From: an uncultured Clostridia bacterium
Lineage (GTDB): Bacteria > Bacillota > Clostridia > Christensenellales > CALWSW01
Assembly (NCBI GenBank): GCA_937874755.1
Contig: CALNBC010000410.1
Coordinates: 1-7,320, forward strand
Direction: 5' to 3'
Length of the DNA stretch: 7,320 nt
In this document: positions 1 through 6,142 of the stretch, in pieces
Position numbering within the stretch: position 1 is the stretch's first letter
Layout: the number at the start of each line of letters is the position of its first letter
Position numbers and translations under genes: made by a program
Notes under the pieces: generated by a model
Told to the model about the DNA's origin: nothing
The model's input: the letters and a program-made list of their open reading frames with translations, nothing else
Database searches by the model: none

Positions 1-1
1 A

Positions 2-2827
2 CCCGTTGTGATTACCGTGTATTCCGACCGCAGCTTTTCCTTTATTACCAGGACAACGCCCACCCCCAATGCGCCCAATTCGGGCGAGACCGTCGCCGAC
101 TTAAACGAACCCGAAGCGGGGGGCACGCTGCGCGTAACAGAATGTCTGCCCTACGGTGTGGGCAACGAATTCACCTGGGTGGAGCTATACAACTACGGCA
201 CAGACCCTGTGCAGCTTTCGCAGCACTTTATCACCGACGACGAGTTCGCCAAGGATAAATGCCGCCTGCCCGCGCTGACCCTCAATGCGGGAGAATACAT
301 TCAACTCCCCTTTTCGGACGGGGAAGGCGGGCACTCGCTCTCCTTCGGCATCAACAGGGAAGAGGACTTCATCGCTCTGTACGACTCCTTTGGGAACGCC
401 CTTTCCGAACTCAATTGGGATTTAGATATGGAAGCAGGCTTCTCCGTCGGATTGAACAGCGCGGGAGAAACCGTGTATTTCGGCGCGCCCACGCCGGGAG
501 CGGCGAACGACGATGCCGCCGCCAAGGCGAAGGCGATTATAGAGGAGGGCATTACCCCCGTCCGCATCAACGAGATGCTCAGGGACAACAGGTATTCCCT
601 AGTGGACGGGTTCGGCGACCGTTCGCCCTGGATCGAGCTTTATAACCCGACGGGCGCGGCTGTTTCGCTGTCCTCCTACGCGCTGTCGGACGATGCAGGC
701 GAGCGCTTTAAGTGGATGCTGCCGGACATCTCCCTTGCCCCAGACGAATACCTCGTGGTATTCCTGTCGGGCAGGGACGTGCGCGAGGGCGAACTGCACA
801 CGCGGTTCAAGCTCGGCGATGCGGACACTTGCGTTACCCTTGCGGACAGGCGCACCGGAATGGTGCAGACCGTCCCCATAAACCCCGAGAGCGGCAAGAA
901 CGTGTCCTTTGGGGTGAATGCAGACGAACAGTGGGCTTACTTCGCTCAGCCCACCCCCGGCGCGGCTAACACCACCGCTAGCTTTGCGGAGCTGGCCGAG
1001 GCGATGGAGGCGGCGTCGCCCTCGGTGCATATTAGTGAGGTTTCCGCCGCAAAGCCCGTAAACGTCAGGCACGCTGACTGGGCAGAGCTGCACAACGCGA
1101 GCGGCGAAGCGGTGGATCTTTCAGCGTGGCGGCTTTCTCCTTCGCCTGATCCAACAAAGGGAGTGGAACTTTCGGGTACCCTTGCGGCAGGTGGCTACAT
1201 CGTGGTAGACGACGGCATTTCGATCTCATCCTCCGGCGAGAACCTCTACCTTTTCGATTCCGCGGGCAGGACAGTCGACCGCTACGCGACGGGGCTGCTG
1301 CGCCCTGGGTACAGCACAGGGATTTCGTCAGGCGGCACGAGGCGCATATTCGCCTCCGCCACCCCGGGCGAGCCCAACGGCGATTCGCCCATAAACGGGT
1401 ACACAGCAGAGCCGGTATTCTCCAAACAGGGTGGGTACACTTCGGGCGAATTCGAGCTGACTATGAGTTGCGCAAGCGTTGGGGCGACCATCTATTACAC
1501 TACGGATGGCTCCAAGCCCACTACGAATTCAAAGGTCTACACCGAACCCATCAAGGTGAGTAGGTCTACCAGCGTCAAGGCGGTCGCCAAGGCAGAAGGG
1601 CTGCTCATCAGCGACCAGATTGCGGCGACCTACCTTTTCGAAACCCACACGATGCCCATAATTTGCCTCTCGATTGACGAATCCGACCTTTCCTTCATCA
1701 GCGCCAGCGAGAACAGGCGGGACACGCGGGAGAGGGAAGGGTACGCCGAGTATTACACGGCGGAAGGCGCTTTGGGGGTGCGCTTCCCCGTCGGAATGCG
1801 CATAGGCGGCAACGGCACGAGGCTCTACCCCCAGCGCACATTCCAACTGCGCCTTCGCGGGGGTTACGGGCAAAGCTCGGTGACTTACCCCTTCTTCGAG
1901 GGCTACGGCGTCAAGGAATTCTCGTCCTTCGACCTTCGCAACTTCGGGCAGGACAGAGAGGTTACCCTGCTTCGCGACGCTTACTGCAATATGGCGGTAA
2001 ACGGCATGAACATAGACAATGCCCAAGCGACTTTTGTCACCGTATACATCAACGGCAAGTATTGGGGGATTTACGAGTTCAAGGAGAACCAGAACGAGGA
2101 CTACTTTGCGGGCAAGTACGGCGTCGATCCGAGCGTCGTGCAGGGTGTGCGCTCCAACACATACGTCTACAACGGCGTGGGCAACAACAGAGGAATAAAG
2201 AGCCTGTTTGCCCTCGCGGCGAGGGATACGTCCTCCGACTCGATTTACGAGGAATACGCCGCCAAGGCGGACGAGGACGCTTTCATCGACTACCTCATCG
2301 CCCAGTGCTTCTTCTCCAATGCGGACGCGTACAACCAGAAATACATGGGCAGCACCGACGGTTCGCTCAAGTGGCGGCCTGTGTTCTTCGACCTCGACTG
2401 GGGACTGCACGGCAACAATCCCTCGCGCAGCGTGTTCGGAATGTTCTTCAGACCCGATGTAATCTACGTCGGCGTACCCGATGAAGAAGGCAATCGCAAC
2501 TTTGTGGACATGGGGCTTTACTACGGGTTTTACAAGAACCCAGCCTGGCGTGAGCGCTTCATCACGCGCTTCGCCGAGGTCATGAACACCGTGCTGACCA
2601 CCGACCGCCTTGTGGGCATACTCGACGGCATGACCGCGATGCTAGAGCCCGAGATGACGAACCACATCGACCGCTGGGGCAGGCCTTCCTCCGTTTCCCG
2701 CTGGAAAGGCGAAATTGAGGACTTGAGAGAGTGCGTCATCGACAGGCGTTCTAACTACCTAAAGGAGTTCAAAAAGACATTTGGCGTTTCAAACGAGCGC
2801 ACGAATGTTCTCTTCCCCAACGGTTGA
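2..2827 (+). CDS. CotH kinase family protein with tandem lamin-tail domains, 5'-partial
   Basis: Large extracytoplasmic protein. Numbering is from the GTG at position 8, but that is probably not the true start: the frame is open to the window edge, there is no SD, and the first residues are the tail of a lamin-tail domain ending TPTPNAPN (17-24). Three further lamin-tail-like domains follow at about 40-167, 184-321 and 338-457, each ending in a TPGxxN-type motif. A chitobiase/hexosaminidase C-terminal-like beta domain lies at about 466-543 (ATIYYTTDGSKPT, then SVKAVA). The CotH kinase domain spans about 590-920: YINGKYWGIYEFKEN (680-694), the presumed catalytic region NADAYNQKYM (D773, N776) and the metal-site-like FDLDW (D795, D797). 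CotH proteins are Fam20C-like kinases that phosphorylate secreted or spore-coat proteins; the substrate here is unknown. The protein ends soon after the kinase domain without an anchor, so attachment, if any, must come from the missing N-terminus. No clear terminator follows. The family is secure; the function is inferred. Confidence 0.93.
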   Translation, partial: PVVITVYSDRSFSFITRTTPTPNAPNSGETVADLNEPEAGGTLRVTECLPYGVGNEFTWVELYNYGTDPVQLSQHFITDDEFAKDKCRLPALTLNAGEYIQLPFSDGEGGHSLSFGINREEDFIALYDSFGNALSELNWDLDMEAGFSVGLNSAGETVYFGAPTPGAANDDAAAKAKAIIEEGITPVRINEMLRDNRYSLVDGFGDRSPWIELYNPTGAAVSLSSYALSDDAGERFKWMLPDISLAPDEYLVVFLSGRDVREGELHTRFKLGDADTCVTLADRRTGMVQTVPINPESGKNVSFGVNADEQWAYFAQPTPGAANTTASFAELAEAMEAASPSVHISEVSAAKPVNVRHADWAELHNASGEAVDLSAWRLSPSPDPTKGVELSGTLAAGGYIVVDDGISISSSGENLYLFDSAGRTVDRYATGLLRPGYSTGISSGGTRRIFASATPGEPNGDSPINGYTAEPVFSKQGGYTSGEFELTMSCASVGATIYYTTDGSKPTTNSKVYTEPIKVSRSTSVKAVAKAEGLLISDQIAATYLFETHTMPIICLSIDESDLSFISASENRRDTREREGYAEYYTAEGALGVRFPVGMRIGGNGTRLYPQRTFQLRLRGGYGQSSVTYPFFEGYGVKEFSSFDLRNFGQDREVTLLRDAYCNMAVNGMNIDNAQATFVTVYINGKYWGIYEFKENQNEDYFAGKYGVDPSVVQGVRSNTYVYNGVGNNRGIKSLFALAARDTSSDSIYEEYAAKADEDAFIDYLIAQCFFSNADAYNQKYMGSTDGSLKWRPVFFDLDWGLHGNNPSRSVFGMFFRPDVIYVGVPDEEGNRNFVDMGLYYGFYKNPAWRERFITRFAEVMNTVLTTDRLVGILDGMTAMLEPEMTNHIDRWGRPSSVSRWKGEIEDLRECVIDRRSNYLKEFKKTFGVSNERTNVLFPNG

Positions 2828-2850
2828 AGTGAATCGGAAAAAAGTTTTCT

Positions 2851-2870
2851 AGGTAACCGCTGATTAAAAA
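2851..2870. repeat. Possible outer end of the degraded IS5-like element
   Basis: The stretch aggtaaccgctgattaaa resembles terminal inverted repeats seen at the ends of some IS5-group elements. It lies just downstream (in the minus direction) of the transposase remnant. No matching inverted copy is visible near 3140, which fits loss of the other end. This is an inference from resemblance, without alignment. Confidence 0.3.
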
Positions 2871-2893
2871 CCATTGCAGACCACAGTAGAGCT

Positions 2894-3136
2894 TTATGCA
2901 GTCTGATTTTTGATTCTGTTATCGTTGAGCAGCTTGCAGAATTTGCACAGCGTGATTGCGTCAGGAACCTGTTCTTCGCCCAGAAAATCAACCTTCATGA
3001 ACTTTCGGAACGCATAACTGTCATAGACCGCGTCCTCTACGCCTTCATCCGAGAGAGTAAACCAGTTGGCCGGCAGATACATCCGCAGCATCGTCTCCAC
3101 AACGCGCGGCGGGCAACCCCGCTTGCCGTTCGGAAA
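2894..3136 (-). pseudogene. IS5-family transposase N-terminal remnant
   Basis: The minus-strand translation matches the N-terminal (DUF772-type) region of IS5-family transposases as I remember them: a GKRGCPPRVVETMLRMYL stretch, then WFTLSDEGVEDAVYDSYAF, RKFMKVDF and VPDAITLCKF. It stops at KLLNDNRIKNQTA, about 80 residues in, so the whole catalytic DDE part is missing. The nominal ATG at 3169 sits inside the terminator hairpin of the neighbouring flavoprotein gene, and the residues before about 3136 do not resemble a transposase. The remnant has therefore lost its own start and left end. It is a broken, non-functional relic lying between the converging CotH-protein and flavoprotein genes. 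Confidence 0.8.
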
Positions 3137-3166
3137 ACAAGAACCCCGCAAGGAAACCTTGCGGGG
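3131..3166 (-). terminator. Rho-independent terminator of the flavoprotein gene
   Basis: A perfect 10-bp inverted repeat (3144-3153 with 3157-3166, ccccgcaagg and its complement) encloses an AAA/TTT loop. On the minus strand it is followed by TTCTTGTTTT. The stem begins 39 nt after the flavoprotein stop codon, so it is well placed to end that transcript. It would also shield the gene from the insertion-sequence remnant beyond it. Confidence 0.88.
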
Positions 3167-3205
3167 CATGAGTCAGTCTACATCGCTCTGTGCCGTTGCC
3201 ATCGA

Positions 3206-5002
3206 TTACTTAATCGCGCTCTCAACTGCAAGCTTGGCTGCAATGGAGTACAGCGAAAGAGAAGCCGCACCGACATAAGCCTGATTGTAATACTCGCGAT
3301 TTGACATCTCGCCGATTGCGTATAGCCCTATGATGCTATTGCCGTTCGCATCCAGAACACGCCCTTCATAATCGGTGACGACGCCGGCAATGGTGCCAAT
3401 CTGGCGCGGCTTATAAACGACCGCATAGAACGGGCCATCTCCATAGGCTGTGATGTTATCAGCGTTCTTCCCGAATTCCGCGTCCGCACCAGCCGTTGCA
3501 TATCCGTTGTATGCATTGATGGTTTGTGCGAGTGCTGCCGCGTCTATACCTGCGGATGCCGCCAGCGCTTCAACAGTTTCGCCCTTGAACACAGCACCGG
3601 CAGCAACGCCAGCCTCTAATACGAGGTTCGCTTCATCGTTGCCGCTGTCGAATATTGCATAGACATCGCCTTCTCTGATCGCAACCGCGTTGTTGATCAC
3701 AGTGGGGATACCAGTATCCTCCGACACAAACCGCTTGCCGGTAGAATCGACAAGGACTTTGTCCTTATACGCAAGGGCGCTCGTGCTTTCAACCGCGTTG
3801 GACAATGCAGGGTCGACGATGATACCCGCCCCGATGACCCATGGGTCCTCATACACGACTGCTCCGACAGCTTCCGCCATACGGAACCCGTCGCCGGTAT
3901 TTCCTGCTCCACCGTCGGTGACTGCATCCACAAAATCGGGTGTCAGTTCATTGACCATATCCGGATTCTTGCCAAAACCGCCGGTAGCTAGGAATACGTT
4001 CTTTGCGTTGACGGTCAGTTTTTGTGTTTCGGATTCAGCCAAAAGACCCACCACTGCGCCGTTTTCAACGATCAGCTCAGTTGCAGCAGTGTTCTCCAGA
4101 ATCTGCACGCCTGCATCGCGCGCGGCCTGATCCAGCGCCGTTGCCACAGCGGCACCCTGACCATCGGTGTAGATTTTGACCATATTATTCGAATTGGCTT
4201 CGCTTGCTTTATAATAAGGCACACCGTGAGCCTTCATCCAGTCCAAAATATCGCCGACCTGATCGAGCATGAAATCAACGCGGTCATAATCGGGATACAG
4301 AGTCGGCGCATCGGGACCATAGTCCGCAGTCTTGTGCCAAAGGGTCATCGCGTCTTCCTTGTTATCTTCCACGCCATACTCTTTCGCAAGCTCGCTGTTG
4401 ACGCTGATGAAATTGCCTGCGGCGAGCGCAAGGCTGCCGCCGGTCTGTGCGGTCTTCTCCAGAAGAAGCACGTTCGCTCCTTTTTCTGCTGCCATGATCG
4501 CGGCAGTCAGACCGGATAGGCCGCCGCCTGCTATGACCAGATCGACATCCATCGTGACGGCTTGCTGCTCGGCAGCCGCAGTTTCAGCCAAGAAGTCCTC
4601 AACCTTGCCGCCTGCATCAAGAATCGCCAGCTTGACGCCCTCGATGATTCCGTTTGATGTCAACGTCGCGCCTGCAATTGCATCGACATTGACGCTGTTG
4701 CCTGCAACGATTTTTGCCGGCATCTGTTCGATTGCGGGATCGCTGATATACGCAGTCTCGCTATGCTCAACGATCTTCACATCGCTGATCTTGCCGCCAG
4801 CGAATGTTACTTCGACCTTAAGACCATCGCTCATACCCCTGGAGACTGCCGTGAAGGTTCCGTCTGCTACTGTTCCTTCCAGGGAAGGCGCAGGCGATTC
4901 TGTGGCTTCAGGCGAGTTGTCCGGCGTATCTGTGTTCTGAGTGCAGCCTACCGTTCCCAGGACCATAAGAAACACCAACAATAGGCTAATCGTCTTTTTC
5001 AT
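3206..5002 (-). CDS. FMN-binding/FAD-dependent reductase-like lipoprotein (flavocytochrome c type, no heme domain)
   Basis: 598 residues. A lipoprotein signal peptide (KK, hydrophobic 5-18, lipobox TVGC with C20) and a Thr/Pro/Ser-rich linker (about 21-45) place it outside the cytoplasmic membrane. An FMN_bind domain follows (about 46-130) with DAIAGATLTS at 107-116. T113 is the expected site for phosphoester-linked FMN added by an ApbE-type transferase. The FAD_binding_2 domain starts near 152: dinucleotide motif AGGGLSG (158-164), acidic E182, ATGGFG (339-344), TGDGFRMA (369-376), GKRFVSE (422-428) and GLYAIGE (559-565). The architecture matches anaerobic fumarate, urocanate and related acrylate reductases that take electrons from membrane carriers. 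No heme-binding CXXCH is present. The residues that bind and protonate fumarate are not conserved (see findings), so the substrate is unknown and a simple fumarate reductase label is unsafe. The start is supported by an AAGGAG six nt upstream. It has its own terminator and is probably monocistronic. Confidence 0.93.
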   Translation of the reverse strand: MKKTISLLLVFLMVLGTVGCTQNTDTPDNSPEATESPAPSLEGTVADGTFTAVSRGMSDGLKVEVTFAGGKISDVKIVEHSETAYISDPAIEQMPAKIVAGNSVNVDAIAGATLTSNGIIEGVKLAILDAGGKVEDFLAETAAAEQQAVTMDVDLVIAGGGLSGLTAAIMAAEKGANVLLLEKTAQTGGSLALAAGNFISVNSELAKEYGVEDNKEDAMTLWHKTADYGPDAPTLYPDYDRVDFMLDQVGDILDWMKAHGVPYYKASEANSNNMVKIYTDGQGAAVATALDQAARDAGVQILENTAATELIVENGAVVGLLAESETQKLTVNAKNVFLATGGFGKNPDMVNELTPDFVDAVTDGGAGNTGDGFRMAEAVGAVVYEDPWVIGAGIIVDPALSNAVESTSALAYKDKVLVDSTGKRFVSEDTGIPTVINNAVAIREGDVYAIFDSGNDEANLVLEAGVAAGAVFKGETVEALAASAGIDAAALAQTINAYNGYATAGADAEFGKNADNITAYGDGPFYAVVYKPRQIGTIAGVVTDYEGRVLDANGNSIIGLYAIGEMSNREYYNQAYVGAASLSLYSIAAKLAVESAIK

Positions 5003-5008
5003 TTTTTG

Positions 5009-5014
5009 CTCCTT
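5009..5014 (-). promoter_or_regulatory. Ribosome binding site of the flavoprotein gene
   Basis: On the minus strand AAGGAG is followed by CAAAAA and then ATG. The six-nt spacing is optimal and fixes the start just ahead of the lipoprotein signal. I found no convincing -35/-10 pair directly upstream. Confidence 0.85.
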
Positions 5015-5470
5015 GTGATTGTTAGTATTATGTAAACAAAAGAACAGCAGGTTTCCTTACGGGTTTGATTCTACCGTTGTCCTTCTGCAATTTTCTGCGC
5101 CACACGAGGGAATGACGACACGCGTGTTACTCGCCTGTCTTCCGGCCATCGAAAAAGAAGCGTTGATGCCAATCAATACGATCTGCAACGGCAACTGCCA
5201 GATATGTGGGTAGCCCGATAATTGATTCATATCCCTTCAGTTCGTGGGAATTCCAACAATATATCCCTCTGCGGTTGGTATTGTAGCAGAAATACGGCAG
5301 AATTACACTATATTTTTGACAAAGTCTTCAGACCGCGTATCCCTAACAGGTGTCGGAGAAGCTGCGGCAGGTTAAAGCAGCCCGACCAGGGATGAAAAAT
5401 TCATCGGCGGCCGGGCGATTGCCGACTGGCTGAACCGTGAGGGCATGGATTTGCTCGGCTCTTTTCAAAT
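5015..5470. other. Upstream region of the flavoprotein gene, no secure gene
   Basis: About 450 bp without a convincing gene. The longest open frame (5019-5213, plus) overlaps the flavoprotein leader, lacks an SD and has no recognisable fold, although it ends in a cysteine cluster CNGNCQIC. A TTGACA lies at 5316-5321, but the hexamer 16 nt downstream (TATCCC) is poor, so a plus-strand promoter there is doubtful. The promoter for the flavoprotein must lie on the minus strand somewhere here; CATAAT near 5031 is a weak -10 candidate without a good -35. Confidence 0.5.
5388..5465 (+). other. Possible decayed coding remnant
   Basis: One frame reads RDEKFIGGRAIADWLNREG followed by MDLLGSF. It looks protein-like, but it has a stop codon just upstream and no start or SD, and it runs straight into the terminator hairpin at 5473-5501. 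It could be the 3' relic of a gene that the hairpin once terminated. I do not recognise the family with confidence. Confidence 0.25.
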
Positions 5471-5472
5471 GC

Positions 5473-5501
5473 AAAAAACCGGCTGTGCACCGGTCTTTTT
5501 T
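5473..5501. terminator. Bidirectional rho-independent terminator-like hairpin
   Basis: A six-A run leads into ACCGG, then a seven-nt loop CTGTGCA, then CCGGT, C and six T. The stem is short (5 bp), extended by A/T pairing across a one-base bulge. The flanking A and T runs would allow termination in both directions. No intact gene ends at it on either strand; it may have served the remnant just upstream. Confidence 0.6.
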
Positions 5502-5578
5502 CGTTATTCAGGCTTTACCTGGAATGGAGGGAACCTCAATTAGTAAATCTGCGTCAACGAACGTTCCCGATGATATTT

Positions 5579-5633
5579 AACACTCCGTTTGTTTTTCAGT
5601 AGAACAGACTGTCTAACAGCGGTGTGTTTTTTT
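5579..5633 (+). terminator. Second terminator-like hairpin with seven-T tail
   Basis: AACACTCCG (5579-5587) pairs with CGGTGTGTT (5620-5628), with one T-T mismatch, across a 32-nt loop. A seven-T run (5627-5633) overlaps the end of the right arm. The long loop makes it weaker than a standard terminator. It lies 78 bp upstream of the promoter at 5711 and could insulate it from upstream transcription. Confidence 0.4.
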
Positions 5634-5710
5634 ATTGATGTTCTTATTCTTTACTTGCGGGTAGTTTATAAAGAAATTAACGTTGCATACTTCTTGCCGC
5701 GCACCCACTG

Positions 5711-5739
5711 TTGTATTTCCGGTAACAACGTGCTATAAT
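5711..5739 (+). promoter_or_regulatory. Sigma-70-type promoter, TTGTAT-17-TATAAT
   Basis: The -35 box TTGTAT (5711-5716) and a perfect -10 box TATAAT (5734-5739) are separated by exactly 17 bp. Transcription should start near 5746, about 30 nt ahead of the SD of the 42-codon ORF. It is the best promoter match in the window, yet no conventional gene lies close downstream, which implies a small protein or an RNA product. Confidence 0.75.
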
Positions 5740-5788
5740 TCTTTCGGCAAATTTCCCGACAATATTACATAGTACGAGGTGCACTCCG

Positions 5789-5917
5789 ATGATACGTCGT
5801 TTCGCCGCCCGTTCCCGTGTGCTCTGGGTGCGTTCCATGAAGAGAAACACCATTCGCGCTCACGCCCCCGCAAGATTTAGGTGCATCCGCCGCGCCAGGG
5901 CACAAAGGGAAGGTTAA
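5789..5917 (+). CDS. Arginine-rich 42-residue small protein, hypothetical
   Basis: The ORF starts at ATG with GAGGTG (5776-5781) seven nt upstream, a good match to the anti-SD, and lies downstream of the strong promoter at 5711-5739. The product begins MIRRFAARSRVLWVRSMKR and contains 13 Arg plus one Lys in 42 residues, one Trp and one Cys, and no membrane segment or signal peptide. Its charge would suit nucleic-acid or membrane binding, but I recognise no family. Caution: the same GC-rich stretch is also open in a second plus frame (ending DHNS before a TAG near 5995) and on the minus strand. The open frame could therefore be incidental to a structured RNA or a dispersed repeat. Promoter and SD favour coding; composition alone does not prove it. 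Confidence 0.35.
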   Translation: MIRRFAARSRVLWVRSMKRNTIRAHAPARFRCIRRARAQREG

Positions 5918-5957
5918 CGGCGAACACCTAAAGGCCAACTGGCGGCATTTTCGGCAA

Positions 5958-5983
5958 TCCGGAATGGGAGCATACCCGCCGGA
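5958..5983 (+). other. GC-rich hairpin downstream of the small ORF
   Basis: TCCGG (5958-5962) pairs with CCGGA (5979-5983), and an inner GGG pairs with CCC, with AAT and G unpaired between the two helices. No T-run follows, so it is not a classic terminator. It may be the 3' structure of a transcript from the promoter at 5711. After it the sequence becomes AT-rich up to the kinase promoter, with nothing else recognisable. Confidence 0.4.
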
Positions 5984-6112
5984 TCACAATTCATAGTATT
6001 TTCTAACTGATAAAACAGTAACTAAACAATGTAAAGACCGTATATGGGCAATGTATAGTTTAAGTATATTTAGGCAACCTGTGCATGCTGTCTTTTTTTT
6101 AGCCCGTTTTTC

Positions 6113-6121
6113 TGGTATACT
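6113..6121 (+). promoter_or_regulatory. Extended -10 promoter of the sensor kinase gene
   Basis: TGGTATACT combines an extended -10 TG with TATACT, one mismatch from consensus. There is no good -35; that position falls in a T-rich tract (6093-6098), as often happens with extended -10 promoters. The predicted start near 6128 leaves a leader of only about 15 nt, carrying AGGAGG (6132-6137) five nt before the ATG at 6143. Confidence 0.55.
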
Positions 6122-6142
6122 TGAAACGTATAGGAGGGTTCC

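Noticed and set aside
1529..2410. 293-codon minus-strand ORF inside the CotH gene
   Set aside because: It lies entirely opposite a well-supported coding region, its composition (Val/Arg/Gly-rich) is typical of an antisense shadow in GC-rich DNA, and it shows no domain or SD.
4332..4940. 202-codon plus-strand ORF opposite the flavoprotein
   Set aside because: Ser/Ala/Pro-rich shadow of a confidently identified minus-strand gene; no independent support.
5019..5213. Plus-strand 64-codon ORF overlapping the leader of the flavoprotein gene
   Set aside because: No SD, no recognisable domain, and it runs through the region that must contain the flavoprotein promoter. Only its last residues (the Cys cluster) are notable, and these are reported separately.
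5990..6092. Short repeated CAATGTA units as operator sites for the kinase's regulator
   Set aside because: Two imperfect copies in AT-rich DNA with irregular context; not distinguishable from chance.
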